From: Ehretia macrophylla
Taxonomy: Eukaryota > Streptophyta > Magnoliopsida > Boraginales > Ehretiaceae
Direction of reading: 5' to 3'
Length of the DNA: 64,000 nucleotides
Assembly (NCBI GenBank): GCA_037974665.1
Contig: CM075767.1
Span: forward strand, 89,740,644 to 89,804,643
In this document: positions 1-11,830 of the stretch, piece after piece
Numbering within the stretch: position 1 is the first letter of the stretch
How the letters are laid out: each line of letters begins with the position of its first letter
Made by a program: the position numbers and the translations under genes
Notes under the pieces: model-generated
Seen by the model: only the letters and a program-made list of their open reading frames with translations
Database searches by the model: none
What the model was told of the DNA's origin: nothing

Positions 1-355
1 CACAGCATACCGTTGGAAAGCCCTCCGAGAGCTCTACGACGATGGCAGCTAGCTTGCTCGCTGTGCCCTTTTTGGAGCGCAAAACCGAACATTTTTATCA
101 GTTTTGGGCCACTTTTCTAATTTAAATCTATTTTTCCGTCCTGGATCGTACGTTGTGAGCTCTTAAAAGGACGACAACCTTACTCGCGAGACATTAGAGG
201 ACCTTACAACGCGTCGATATCTCGTCTTGCGGGGATGCTGGGTAGTTGAAGCTGATGGGTTGTCGTTAAGCCCATTGGGCTTTCTGAATGGGCCATCTCT
301 CTAGGCTGGGACTGTGAACCGTTAACACATAAAGGAATTGTGCCGTCAACATGAC

Positions 356-474
356 GGGTGCAATCATACCAGCACTAATGCACCAGATCCCATCAGAATG
401 CCGAAGTTAAGCGTGCTTGGGCGAGAGTAGTACTAGGATGCGTGAACCCCTGAGAAGTCCTTGTGTTGTACCCC
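356..474 (+). rRNA. 5S rRNA: 5S rRNA gene, copy 1
   Basis: The 5S rRNA is the small RNA of the large ribosomal subunit, made by RNA polymerase III with TFIIIA. The gene shows the plant 5S plan: helix I strand GGGTGC (1-6) pairing with GCACCC (113-118), and an internal promoter with A box about 50-64, intermediate element 67-72 and C box 80-97. Changes here and below are given in gene numbering against a by-eye majority consensus; copy 82 at 60911 equals that consensus except at position 17. This copy is G7A, G30A, C44T, T45G, G86C, C91A, G98A, C107T, C114T, so it is clearly eroded, including the C box. Confidence 0.9.
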
Positions 475-1033
475 CATTTTAAATTTTTTTTTCCTCCGGT
501 TAGGGTTGCCAAGATACTTTATCCACCACATTTCTATTATCAAATCCCAAGGCACCTTGGGCAAGACAACTTCACTTCATGTGGAGGCCGGGCCAGTAAA
601 CCGAGGGCGTAAGGCTTGTGACCTGGTCTCCGTCGCACTAGTGCCCATAACTTTTTATCCTTAAGGAGTTACGTGGTGCACAGCATACCGTTGGAAAGTT
701 CTTCGAGAGTTCTACGACAGGGGTAGCTAGATTGCTCACTTTGCCATTTTTGGACCCCAAAATCGAACGTTTTCATCAATTTCGAGCCACTTTTCTGATT
801 TAGCTCTATTTTTCCATCACGGATCGGACGTTGTGAGCTGTTAAAGGGACGACAACCTTACTCGGGGGAAATTAGAGGGCCCTACAACGCGTCGATATCA
901 CGTTTTGCGAGGATGCTACGTTGTTGAAGCGGATGGTTTATTGTTAAGCCCATTGGGCCTTCAGAATGGGTCATCTCTCAAGGCAGGGACTGTGAACCGT
1001 TAACACATAAAGGAATTGTGCCGTCAACATGAC

Positions 1034-1152
1034 GGGTGCGATCATGCCAGCACTAATGCACTGGATCCCATCAGAACTCCGAAGTTAAGCGTGCTTGGGC
1101 GAGAGTAATACTAGGATGGGTGACCCCCTGGGAAGTCCACGTGTTGCACCCC
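1034..1152 (+). rRNA. 5S rRNA: 5S rRNA gene, copy 2
   Basis: Changes are A13G, C29T, G75A and T106A; the A and C boxes are intact. A13G, G75A and T106A recur in copy 7, and the following spacers of the two copies also match, marking the first member of a repeated three-unit block. Confidence 0.95.
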
Positions 1153-1710
1153 CCTTTTCAATTTTTTTTCCTACGATTAGGGTTCCCAAGATACTTTATC
1201 CACCACATTTCTATTATCGAATCCCACGGTACCATGGGCAAGACAACTTCGCTTCACGTGCAGGCTGGGCCATCAAACTGAGGGCGTAGGGCTTGTGACC
1301 GGGTCTCCTTCGCTCTGGTGCCCATAACTTTTGATCTGTAAAGAGTGACGCGGCGCACAACATACCGTTGGAAAGCTCTCCGAGAACGATACGACTGGGG
1401 TGGCCAGCTTAAACATTGTGCCCTTTTTTGGAGCCCAAAATCGAACGTTTTCATCAGTTTCGGGCCACTTTTCTTTTTTAGCTCTGTTTTTCGACCCAGA
1501 TCGTACGTCATGAGCTGTTAAAAGGACGACAACCTTACTCGCGGGACATTAGAGGGCCCTACAATGCGTCGATATCACGTCTTTCGAGGATGCTACGTTG
1601 TTGAAGCGGATGGGTTGTTGTAATACCCATTGGGCCTTCCGAATGGGCCATTTCTCTAGGCTGGGACTGTGAACCAATAACACATAAAGGAATTGTGCCC
1701 TCAACATGAC

Positions 1711-1829
1711 GGGTGTGATCATACCAGCAATAATGCATTGTATCCCATCAGAACTCTGAAGTTAAGTGTGCTTGGGCTAGAGTAGTACTAGGATGGGTGA
1801 CCCCCTGGGAAGTCCTCGTGTTGCACCCC
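1711..1829 (+). rRNA. 5S rRNA: 5S rRNA gene, copy 3
   Basis: Changes are C6T, C20A, C28T, C29T, G31T, C47T, C57T and G68T. C28T, C29T, G31T, C57T and G68T are shared with copy 8. C57T lies in the A box and G68T in the intermediate element, so transcription may be reduced. Confidence 0.92.
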
Positions 1830-2387
1830 TTTTTTCAATTTTTTTTCCTCCGGTTAGGGTTGCCAAGATACTTTATCCACTATATTTCTATTATCGAATC
1901 CCACCGTACCTTGGGCAAGACAACTTCGCTTCACGAGGAGGCTGGGCCAGCAAACCGAGGGCGTAGGTCTTGTGACCAGGGCTCCGTTGCTCCGCTGCCC
2001 ATAACTTTTGATCCGTAATGAGTTACGCGGCGCACAGCATAGTGTTGGAAAGCACTCTGAGAGCTCTACGACGGGGGCAGCCAGCTTTCTTGCTATGACC
2101 TTTTTGGAGCCCAAAATCGAACGTTTTCATCAGTTTTGGGCCACTTTTCTAATTTATCTCTGTTTTTCCATCCCGGATCGTACGTCGTGAGCTGTTAAAA
2201 GGACGACAACCATACTCGCGGGACATTAGAGGGCCATACAATGCGACGATATCACATTTTGCGAGGATGCTACGTTGTTGAAGCGGATGGGTTGTCGTTA
2301 AGCCCATTGGGCCTTCTGAATGAGCCATCTCTCTAGGCTGGGACTGTGAACCGTTAACACATAAAGAAATTGTGCCCTCAACATGAC

Positions 2388-2506
2388 GGGTGCGATCATA
2401 CCAGCACTAAAGTACCGGATCCCATCAGAACTCCAAAGTTAAGCGTGCTTGGGCGAGAGTAGTACTAGGATGGGTGACCCCCAGGGAAGGTCTCGTGTTG
2501 CACCCC
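2388..2506 (+). rRNA. 5S rRNA: 5S rRNA gene, copy 4
   Basis: Changes are T24A, C26T, G48A, T96A, T103G and C104T. The following spacer has GGGCCGCAAA with one C fewer than usual, as do the spacers after copies 9 and 20. Confidence 0.93.
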
Positions 2507-3063
2507 CCTTTTCAATTTTTTTTCCTCCGGTTAGTGTTGCCAAGATACTTTATCCACCAAATTTCTATTATTGAATCCCACGGCACCTTGGGCAAGACAA
2601 CTTCGCTTCACGTGGAAGCTGGGCCGCAAACCGAGGGCGTAGGGCTTGTGACCAGCTCTCCGTCCCTCCGGTGCCCATAACTTTTGATCCGTAAGGAGTT
2701 ACGCGGCGCACAGCATACCTTTGGAAAGCCCTCCGAGAGCTCTACGGCGATGGCAGCTAGCTTGCTCGCTATGACCTTTTTGGAGCCCAAAATCGAACGT
2801 TTTCATCAGTTTTGGGCCACTTTCCTAAATTAACTCTGTTTTTCCGGCCCGGATCGTATGTCGTGAGCTGTTAAAAGGATGACAACCTTGCTCGCGGGAC
2901 ATTAGATGGCCCTACAACGCGTCGATATCACATCTTGCGAGGATGCTGCGTTGTTGAAGCGGATGGGTTGTCCTTAAGCCCATTGGGCCTTCTGAATGGG
3001 CCATCTCTCTAGGCTGGGACTGTGAACGGTTAACACATAAAGGAATTGTGCCCTCAACATGAC

Positions 3064-3182
3064 GGGTGTGATCACACCAGCACTAATGCACCGGATCCCA
3101 TCAGAACTCCGAAGTTAAGCGTGCTTGGGCGAGAGTAGTACTAGGATGGGTGACCCCGTAAGAAGTCCTCGTGTTGCACCCC
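3064..3182 (+). rRNA. 5S rRNA: 5S rRNA gene, copy 5
   Basis: Changes are C6T, T12C, C95G, G97A and G98A, three of them at or just beyond the 3' edge of the C box. Its spacer received the LTR insertion at 3647; the next gene follows 3233 bp downstream. Confidence 0.93.
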
Positions 3183-3646
3183 CCTTTTCAATCTTTTTTG
3201 CTCCGGTTAGGGTTGCCAAGATACTTTATCCACCGCATTTCTATTATCTAATCCCACGGCACCATGGGCAAGACAACTACGCTTGACGTGGAGGCTGGGC
3301 CCGCAAACTGAGGGCGTAAGGCATGTGACCAGCTCTCCGTCCCTCCGGTGCCCATAACTTTTGATCCGCAAGGAGTTACGCGGCGCACAGCATACCGTTG
3401 GAGTGCTCTTCGAGAGCTCTATGACAGGGGCAGCTACCTTGCTCGTTGTGCCCTTTTTGGAGCCCAAAATCGAAAGTTTTCATCAGTTTCGGGCCACTTT
3501 TCTAATTTAGCTCTGGTTTCGGTCCCGGATCATACATCGTGAGCTGTTGAAAGGACGACAACCTTACTCGTGGGACATTAGAGGCCCCTACAATGCATCG
3601 ATATCTCGTCTTGCGAGGATGCTGGGTTGTTGAAGTGGATGGGTTG

Positions 3647-6211
3647 TGTGATACCTCGAACCTGGCATGTATTCAATAGCATTTAAAGTTCATTTAAATT
3701 GCATTTTATTGACCTTTCACCTTCTTTGACCAAACTAGTTGACTTTTCATCTACATTGACCAACTAGGACAAGGTGGGAACTTTTGAAATGTTTAATAAA
3801 GGGCAAACTTGGGATTAGAAATAAAAAAATGCAATCTTAAGTTACTCAAAATTTGGGTCAACTTTGGAATTAAATCTGAACCAATTGGAGAAGAGTTAGG
3901 TAGCAAATTATATATGGTTGGAAATCTCTATGAGTCTAGTTTCTGAGGCTTCAAACCGTTCGTGAATTGGAGTTTTCTAGAAGAAGTTATGGCTGTTTTC
4001 GTAAGGTCGCGCATAGCTGTTTTGGTTTTGCGGGTTGACCGAATTTTTTTGACCTTTGACTTCTTGTCATTTTTTCCTAAATAAGCAGAATGCACATGAA
4101 AAAAAACATAGAAAAAGGCTTGAACCCATGAGGAAAAGAAAGAGAAAAAGAAAGAACAAAATTTCACCTACAAATCACCAAATCTTTGCGTGAGCTTGCA
4201 CGGGGTGGTTTCCGAGGCACTCTACGAGGTTTTCCTAGCGTCTAGGAGCGTCTAAGGTGAGGGTTTCATCGTTATTTGCGCATTTGAAAATATTGAACGG
4301 AAAGTTTAATTTTTGTGATTTAACCGTAGGTTGTTATTTTGTTTGTTTCATTGCTTAAAGAATGTTCCCTAACAATTGTCGAACGTGTATTTATAACTTT
4401 TTACCATTTTCTGCGGTTGAATATCGAATTTGAAATATAAATTGTGTAATGAATAGTAAATAGTGAATAGTAATCCCTCGTTTCAATGAAGTTGCGCTGT
4501 TATGCTTTCTGTTGATGTGAAAAGGTGCTAGGTATGCTAGAATGTCTAAATGCAAGGTTTGTTTAGGTTGCGTAATGGAAAAAATGAGAAAAATGCCTTG
4601 GTCAAAGTCGGGGTAGTTTAGGTCGAGTTTAGCGTTTTCTCATTTTATGTGATGGCATTGTTTCGGGAGGCCATGGAAGCACTTTTGGTGCGATTATGGC
4701 GTTGGTTGGGTGTTTGGTTAGTATAGTTGTAGTTCAAACGAGCAAAGGGGGAAATCGGGACTTTGCGTGAATTCTAGGGTAAAGTAGGGTTTCGGGGTCT
4801 TTAGACGTGCCTTATGGTGACCTAGGAGGATTGGTGAAGTCGGTTTCCAAAGCTCGTGGCTCGTTTGAAAGTAGTAGCGTTTTGAAAGTTGGGGACATTT
4901 TTGGGATTTTGTGTGTTTTCATAGTATATTGCTTATAGAATGTTGATAATGCCTATAGAATACTTGTTGATGCTTGATAATGTTAGTTGGAGTTGTTCTT
5001 GTTACTTGTTTGATTGCAAATGCTTGTTAATGCTTATTACGCTTGTTAGAGTTGATTATTGATTGAAATGTTTATCAATTGTTGAGAATGCTTGATATCG
5101 CTCGTTTATCGCCTTGTATCGAGTCTTGCATTGCATAGTGTCTCGCACGTGAGTGATGGCCCTCTCTGGGTAGCCTTGGGTTGCCAGTGTTGGTTGCTCT
5201 AGCTCCGTAGCTATTCCCTCTTCTCGCTTGGGTTGCCTCCCAGGGAGTTTTGGGTCGTTGAATTGATGGATACTTTCGGGGTATTCCAAACTGGTGTTAT
5301 AAGGTGGATGCGCGCTTATTGTCATCGTTGTCAACATCAAGCTCGAGATTGATGTATCGCTCGTGAAATGGTACATTGCTCGTATGAGTGGACCATAGCC
5401 TTCGGAGTGTGGTATAGCTTTGAATGGTTGTGTTAATGCTTTCAGTAATTGCTTATTGTATTGATTGTTTGCCTTAATTGCTTATTTATCAGTTATATTG
5501 CTTCACTGTCTTATTTGCATTGCACGACTTTCTTTCTCTCCAACTCGATATCTGTCTCGCCCTCACTGAGTATACGTGTTGTGTATACTCACTCCTCACC
5601 ACCACATTTCAGGAAATGTCATGTTAGCTGGAAAGTTCGTGATTTCGTGAAAGTTCGTGCCTGAAGAGTTGTCTTGCGTGCCTATGTGGCTTGAGTGTCG
5701 AAGTTGTAAAGATATATGCTTTCATATGTTGTATGTATTTATTGTTAAAAGAAATGTAATTTAAATCTAGCTAGGTAGTTGAGGTAAATTAATAAGCTAG
5801 TTTCTGTAATCAGTTAGCATAGCTTAACTTCAATGCATGTTGTAATGTCCAAAGGAAAAGAGCTAGAATGGCATGATAGTTTATTTTATGCAGTAGCTTA
5901 GTATGGTTTAATTTTCAAGTTTGAGTGTACTTGTCAAAAATGAAAAGAGATAGGTTAGCTTTTAAATTGGAAATGTATGTATACTTGCTGAGTTTAATTG
6001 TTGAGAACCGAAGCTCGGATGCCCTTGAGGAAGTTTTGTATGGTTGGACACGGTGGTGGTCCATTTATATGCTATTACAGGTTTTACATTTCGCCTAGAA
6101 ACAGGGGAGACTCCGTCCGTTTTCCCTGAAAATTTTGCCCGGGTTTGGATTTGGGTTGTGATTAGATCGATTGATAGAACTCCCGGTCTCGAGAGGGATC
6201 GGGGTGTTACA
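3647..6211 (+). mobile_element. LTR-retrotransposon fossil, probable solo LTR (Ty3/gypsy-like)
   Basis: A 2565-bp non-array insertion begins TGTGATACC, ends GGTGTTACA (TG...CA) and is flanked by a perfect 5-bp duplication GGTTG at 3642-3646 and 6212-6216. No second LTR, primer-binding site or gag-pol coding region is visible, so a solo LTR left by recombination between LTRs fits best. Interior blocks (a CTAAGGTGAGGGTT stretch near 4253, a TTCCCTCTTCTCGCTTGGG stretch near 5213 and a CACTGAGTATAC stretch near 5563) have counterparts on the opposite strand of the element at 30315-33833, so the two are related. The great length suggests a Tekay/Del-like chromovirus, which is inference. It cannot be dated from LTR divergence, but the intact target duplication argues against great age. 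Confidence 0.8.
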
Positions 6212-6296
6212 GGTTGTGGTTAAGCCCATTAGGCCATCTCTCTTGGCTGGGACTGTGAACAGTTAACACATAAAAGAATTGTGCCCTCAACATGAC

Positions 6297-6415
6297 GGGT
6301 GCAATCATACCAGCACTAATGCACCGGATCCCATCAGAACTCCGAAGTTAAGCGTGCTTGGGCGAGAGTAGTACTAGGATGGGTGACCCCCTGGGAAATC
6401 CACGTGTTGTACCCC
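6297..6415 (+). rRNA. 5S rRNA: 5S rRNA gene, copy 6
   Basis: First gene after the inserted LTR. Changes are G7A, G102A, T106A and C114T; the internal promoter is intact. The upstream site II-like cluster is reduced by a 13-bp deletion at about 6223-6235. Confidence 0.94.
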
Positions 6416-6973
6416 CATTTTAAATTTTTTTTCCTCCGGTTAGGGTTGCCAAGATACTTTATCTACCGCATTTCTATTATCGAATCCCACGGCACCTTGG
6501 GCAAGACAACTTCGCTTCACGTGGAGGTTGGGCCAGCAAACCGAGGGCGTAGAGCTTGTGACCAGGTCTCCGTCACTCCGGTCCCCACAACTTTATATCC
6601 GTAACGAGTTACGCGGTGCACTGCATACCGTTGGAAGGCACTTCGAGAGCTCTACGACAGGGGCAGCTAGCTTGCTCGTTGTGCCCTTTTTGGACCCCAA
6701 AATTGAAAGTTTTCATCAGTTTCGGGCCACTTTTCTAATTTAACTATGCTTTTCCGTCCCGGATCATACGTCGTGAGTTGTTAAAAGATCGAGAACCTTA
6801 CTCGCAGGACATTAGAGGATCCTACAATGCGTCGATATCTCGTCTTCCTTGGATACTGGGTTGTTGAAGCGGATGGGTTCTCGTTAAGCCCATTGGGCCT
6901 TCTGAATGGGCTATCTCTCTAGGCTGGAACTGTGAACCGTTAACACATAAAGGAATTATGCCCTCAACATGAC

Positions 6974-7092
6974 GGGTGCGATCATGCCAGCACTAATGCA
7001 CCGGATCCCAACAGAACTCCGAAGGTAAGCGTGCTTGGGCGAGAGTAATACTAGGATGGGTGACCCCCTGGGAAGTCCACGTGTTGCACCCT
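6974..7092 (+). rRNA. 5S rRNA: 5S rRNA gene, copy 7
   Basis: Changes are A13G, T38A, T52G, G75A, T106A and C119T. It is the counterpart of copy 2 in the second three-unit block, and T52G falls in the A box. Confidence 0.93.
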
Positions 7093-7651
7093 ACTTTTCA
7101 ATTTTTTTTCCTGCGATTAGGGTTGCCAAGATACTTTATCCACCACATTTCTATTATCGAATCCCACGGTACCATGGGCAAGACAACTTCGCTTCACGTT
7201 CAGGCTGGGCCAGCAAACCGAGGGCGTAGGGCTTGTGACCGGGTCTCCTTCGCTCCGGTGCCCATAACTTTTGATCCGTAAAGAGTGACGCGGCGCACAG
7301 CATACCGTTGGAAAGCTCTCCGAGAGCGATACGACTGGGGTGGCCAGCTTAATCATTGTGCCCTTTTTTGGAGCCCAAAATCGAACGTTTTCATCAGTTT
7401 TGGGCCACTTTTCTTTTTTAGCTCTGTTTTATCGACCCAGATCGTACGTCGTGAGCAGTTAAAAGGATGACAACCTAACTCGCGGGACATTAGAGGGCCC
7501 TACAATGCGTCGATAACACGTCTTTCGAGGATGCTACGTTGTTGAAGCGGATGGGTTGTTGTAATGCCCATTGGGCCTTCTGAATGGGCCATTTCTCTAG
7601 GCTGGGACTGTCAACCGATAACACATAAAGGAATTGTTCCCTCAACATGAC

Positions 7652-7770
7652 GGGTGCGATCATACCAGCATTAATGCATTCTATCCCATCAGAATTCCGA
7701 AGTTAAGTGTGCTTGGGCTAGAGTAGTACTAGGATGGGTGACCCCCTGGGAAGTCCTCGTGTTGTACCCC
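7652..7770 (+). rRNA. 5S rRNA: 5S rRNA gene, copy 8
   Basis: Changes are C20T, C28T, C29T, G30C, G31T, C44T, C57T, G68T and C114T. Loss of the GGATCC site at 30-35 and the A-box change C57T are notable. It is the counterpart of copy 3. Confidence 0.9.
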
Positions 7771-8329
7771 GTTTTTCAATTTATTTTCCTCCGGTTAGGG
7801 TTGCCAAGATACTTTATCCACTATATTTCTATTATCGAATCCCACGGTACCTTGGGCAAGACAACTTCGCATCACGAGGAGGCTGGGCCAGCAAACCGAG
7901 GGCGTAGGTCTTGTGACCAGGTCTCCGTTGCTCCGGTGCCCATAACTTTTGATCCGTAAGGAGTTACGCAGCGCACAGCATACCGTTGCAAATCTCTCCG
8001 AGAGGTCTACGACGGGGGTAGCCAACTTGCTTGCTGTGCCCTTTTTTAGAGCCCAAAATTGAATGTTTTCATCAGTTTTGGGCCACTTTTCTTTTTTAGC
8101 TCTGTTTTTCGAACCCGGATTGTACGTCGTGAGCTGTTAAAAGGATGACAACCTTACTCGCGGGTCATTAGAGGACCCTACAATGCGTCGATATCTCGTC
8201 TTTCGAGGATACTATGTTGTTGAAGCGGATAGGTTGTCGTTAAGCCCATTGAGCCTTCTGAATGGGCCATCTATCCAGGCTGCGACTGTGAAACGTTAAC
8301 ACATAAATGAATTGTGCCCTCAACGTGAC

Positions 8330-8448
8330 GGGTGCGATAATACCAGCACTATTGCATCGGATCCCATCAGAACTCCGAAGTTAAGTGTGCTTGGGCGAGA
8401 GTAGTACTAGGATGGGTGACCCCTTGTGAAGTCCTCGTGTTGCTCCCC
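8330..8448 (+). rRNA. 5S rRNA: 5S rRNA gene, copy 9
   Basis: Changes are C10A, A23T, C28T, C57T, C95T, G98T and A115T; the last opens the helix I pair with T4. It is the counterpart of copy 4. Confidence 0.92.
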
Positions 8449-9005
8449 CCTTTTCAATTTTTTTTGCTCCGGTTAGGGTTGCCAAGATAATTTAACCACC
8501 ACATTTCTATTATCGAATTCCACGGTACCTTGGGCAAGACAACTTCGCTTTACGTGGAAGCTGGGCCGCAAACCGAGGGCGTAGGGCTTGTGACCAGCTC
8601 TCCGTCCCTCCGGTGCCCATAACTTTTGATCTGTAAGGAGTTACGCGGCGCACAGCATACCGTTGGAAAGCCCTCCGAGAGCTCTACGGCGATGGCAGCT
8701 AGCTTGCTCGCTATGACCTTTTTGGAGCCCAAAATCGAACGTTTTCATCAGTTTTGGGCCATTTTCCTAAATTAACTCTGTTTTTTCGTCCCGGACCGTA
8801 CGTCGTCAGCTGTTAAAAGGACGACAACCTTACTCGCGGGACATTAGAGGACCTTACAATGCGTCGATATCTCGTCTTGCGATGATGCTAGGTTGTTGAA
8901 GCGGATGGGTTGTCATTAAGCCCATTGGGCTGTCTTAATAGGCCATCTCTCTAGGCTGGGACTGTGAAGCGTTAACACATAAAGGAATCGTGCCCTCAAC
9001 CTGAC

Positions 9006-9124
9006 GGGTACGATCATCCCAGCACTAATTCACGGGATCAAATCAGAACTCTGAAGTTAAGCGTGCTTGTGCGAGGGTAGTACTGGGATGGGTAACCCCC
9101 TGCGAAGTCCTCGTGTTGCACCCC
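9006..9124 (+). rRNA. 5S rRNA: 5S rRNA gene, copy 10, strongly diverged
   Basis: Twelve changes: G5A, A13C, G25T, C29G, C35A, C36A, C47T, G65T, A71G, A80G, G89A, G98C. Two lie in the C box and one in the intermediate element, so this is probably a pseudogene. A13C recurs in copies 12 and 14, every second unit. Confidence 0.85.
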
Positions 9125-9681
9125 CATTTTCAATTTTTTTTCCTCTGGTTAGGGTTGCCAAGATATTTTATCCACCATATTTCTATTATCGAATCCCACG
9201 GCACCTTGGGCAAGACAACTTCGCTTCACGTGGAGGCCGGGCCAGCAAACCAAGGGCGTAAGGCTTGTGACCAGGTCTTTGTCGCTCCGGTGCCCATAAC
9301 TTTTGATCCGTAAGGAGTTACGCGGTGCACAGCATACCGTTGCAAAGCTCTCCGAGAGCTCTGCGACGGGGGGAGCTAGCTTGCTCGCTATGACCTTTTT
9401 GGAGCCGAAAATCGAATGTTTTCATCAGTTTCGGGCCACTTTTCAGTTTTTGCTCTGTTTTTCCTTCCCGGATCGTACGTCGGGAGCTGTTAATAGGAAG
9501 AAACCTTACTCACGGGACATTAGAGGGCCCTACAACGCTTCGATATCATGTCTTACGAGGATGCTGCGTTGTTGAAGCGGATGGGTTATTGTTAAGCCCA
9601 TTGGGCCTTCTGAATGGGCAATCTCTCTAGGCTGGGACTGTGACCCATTAACACATAAAGGAATTGTGCCCCCAACATGAT

Positions 9682-9800
9682 GGGTGCGATCATACCAGCA
9701 CTAATGCACCGGATCCCATCAGAACTCCGAAGTTAATCATGTTTGGGCGAGAGTAGTACTAGGATGGGTGACCACCTGGGAAGTCCTCGTGTTGCACCCC
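9682..9800 (+). rRNA. 5S rRNA: 5S rRNA gene, copy 11
   Basis: Changes are G56T, G58A, C61T and C93A; three fall in the A box. The base at -1 is T instead of the usual C. The spacer carries GTTCGAGTT in place of GTTAGGGTT, as does the spacer after copy 13. Confidence 0.92.
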
Positions 9801-10357
9801 TCTTTTCAATTTTTTTTCCTCTAGTTCGAGTTGCCAAGATACTTTATCCACCACATTTCTATTATCGAATCCCACGGCACCTTGGGCAAGACAACTTCGC
9901 TTCACGTGGAGGCTAGGCCCGCAAGCCAAGGGCGTAGGGCTTGTGACCAGCTCTCCGTCCCTCCGGTGCCCATAACTTTTGATCCGTAAGGAGTTACGCG
10001 GCGCACAGCATACTGTTGGAAAGCTCTCCGAGAGCTCTACGACGATGGCAGCAAGCATGCTCGCTGCGCCCTTTTTGGAGCCCAAAATCGAACGTTTTCA
10101 TCAGTTTCGGGTCACTTTTCTAATTTAGCTCTGTTTTCTGTTCCAGATTGTACGTTGTGAGCTATTAAAAGGACGACAACCTTACTCGCGGGACATTAGA
10201 GGGCCCTACAATGCGTCGATATCTCGTCTTGCGAGGATGCTAGGTTGTTGAAGTGGATGGGTTGTTGTTAAGCCCATTGGGCCTTCTGAATGGGCCATCT
10301 CTCTAGGCTGGGACTGTGAACCATTAACACATAAAGGAATTGTGCCCTCAACATGAC

Positions 10358-10476
10358 GGGTGTGATCATCCCAGCACTAATGCACCGGATCCCATTAGAA
10401 CTCCGAAGTTAAGCATGCTTGGGCGAGAGTAGTACTAGGATGGGTGACCCCCTGGGAAGTCCTCGTGTTGCACGCC
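10358..10476 (+). rRNA. 5S rRNA: 5S rRNA gene, copy 12
   Basis: Changes are C6T, A13C, C39T, G58A and C117G. A13C and C39T are shared with copy 14, and the spacers after both have ACACGACGCA and GGGCATGAAG/GGGCACGAAG. Confidence 0.93.
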
Positions 10477-11034
10477 CTTTTTCAATTTTTTTTGCTCCGG
10501 TTAGTGTTGCCAAGATACTTTATCCACCACATTTCTATTATCGAATCCCACGGCACCTTGGACAAGACAACTTTGCTTCACGTGGAGGCTGGGCCAGCAA
10601 ACCGAGGGTTTAGGGCTTGTGACCAGGTCTCCGTCGCTCTGGTGAACATAACTTTTTATCCGTAAGGAGTTACACGACGCATAGCATACCGTTGGAAAGC
10701 ACTTCGAGAGCTCTACGACGGGGGCATGAAGCTTGCTCGCTGTGCCCTTTTTGGTGCCCAAAATTGATCGTTTTCGTTAGTTTTGAGCCACTTTTCAGGT
10801 TTAGCTCTATTTTTCCATCCCGGATCGTACGTCATGAGCTGTTAAAAGGACAACCACCTAACTCGAGGTACATTAGAGGGCCCTACAACGCGTCGATATC
10901 ACGTCTTGCGAGAATGCTGCATTGTTGAAGCAGATGGGTTGTCGTTAAGCCCATTGGGCCTTTTGAATGGGCCATCTCTCTAGGCTAGGACTGTGAACCA
11001 TTAACACATAAAGGAATTGTGCCCTCAACATAAC

Positions 11035-11153
11035 GAGTGCGATCATACCAGCAGTAATGCACCGGATCCCATCAGAACATCGAAGTTAAGCGTGTTTGGG
11101 CGAGAGTAGTACTAGGATGGGTGACTCCTTGGGAAGTCCTCGTGTTGCACCCC
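11035..11153 (+). rRNA. 5S rRNA: 5S rRNA gene, copy 13
   Basis: Changes are G2A, C20G, T45A, C46T, C61T, C92T and C95T. C61T is shared with copy 11 two units upstream. Confidence 0.92.
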
Positions 11154-11711
11154 CCTTTTCAATTTTTTTTGCTCCGGTTCGAGTTGCCAAGATACTTTAT
11201 CCACCACATTTCTATTATCGAATCCCACGGCACCTTGGGCAAGACAACTTCGCTTCATGTGGAGGCTAGGCCCGCAAGCCGAGGGTGTAGGGCTTGTGAC
11301 CAGCTCTCCGTCCCTCCGGTGCCCATAACTTTTGATCCTTAAGGAGTTATGCGGCGCACAGCATACTGTTGGAAAGCTCTCCGAGAGCTCTACGACGGTG
11401 GCAGCCAGCTTGCTCGCTGTTCCCTTTTTGGAGCCCAAAATCGAACGTTTTAATCAGTTTCGGGTCACTTTTCTAATTTAGCTCTGTTTTTCTGTCCCGG
11501 ATCATATGTCATGAGCTGTTAAAAGGACGACAACCTTACTCGCGGGACATTAGAGGACCCTACAATGCGTCGATATCTTGTCTTACGAGGATGCTAGGTT
11601 GTTGAAGCGGATGGGTTGTCTTTAAGCCCATTGGGCCTTCTGAATGGGCCACCTCTCTAGGCTGGGACTATGAACCATTAACACATAAAGGAATTGTGCA
11701 CTCAACATGAC

Positions 11712-11830
11712 TGGTGCGATCATCCCAAGACTAATGCACCGAATCCCATTAGAACTCCGAAATTAAGCGTGCTTGGGCGAGAGTAGTACTAGGATGGGTG
11801 ACCCCCTGGGCAGTCCACGTGTTGCACCCC
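11712..11830 (+). rRNA. 5S rRNA: 5S rRNA gene, copy 14
   Basis: Changes are G1T, A13C, G17A, C18G, G31A, C39T, G51A, A100C and T106A. The first base is altered, so the start may shift. Confidence 0.9.

Larger units (their letters stand above)
1034..3063 (+). repeat. Three-unit block, member 1 (copies 2-4)
   Basis: Diagnostic variants: GTCTCCTTCGC and CAGCTTAA in the first spacer, GTTGTAAT before CCCATTGGGCC, ATAACACATAAAGG before the second gene, and GGGCCGCAAA in the third spacer. The same ordered set occurs at 6974 and 14408. Confidence 0.7.
1..3646 (+). repeat. 5S rDNA tandem array, left segment (copies 1-5)
   Basis: Head-to-tail units of 676-678 bp. The segment opens inside a spacer (1-355) and ends in the spacer after copy 5 at the GGTTG target site of an inserted LTR. 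Each spacer, in order, holds a T-tract terminator, a telo-box-like TTAGGGTT, a TATCCACCACATTTCTATTA stretch, a CACGTG G-box, a GC-rich part with a short hairpin, an AT-richer part ending in a GTTAAAAGGACGACAACC block, a CGATATCTCGTCTTGCGAGG block, a GCCCATTGGGCC block and the CATAAAGG box before the next gene. I see no other gene in these spacers. Confidence 0.95.
6974..9005 (+). repeat. Three-unit block, member 2 (copies 7-9)
   Basis: Matches member 1 unit by unit, including gene changes A13G/G75A/T106A (copies 2 and 7) and C28T/C29T/G31T/C57T/G68T (copies 3 and 8). It lies five units after member 1 once the LTR is removed. Confidence 0.7.

Noticed and set aside
3647-6211. A full-length LTR element or a host gene in the first non-array stretch
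   Set aside because: The two ends are not direct repeats of each other over any length I can see, and no capsid, protease or polymerase domain is recognisable. Short open frames within it show no family signature.
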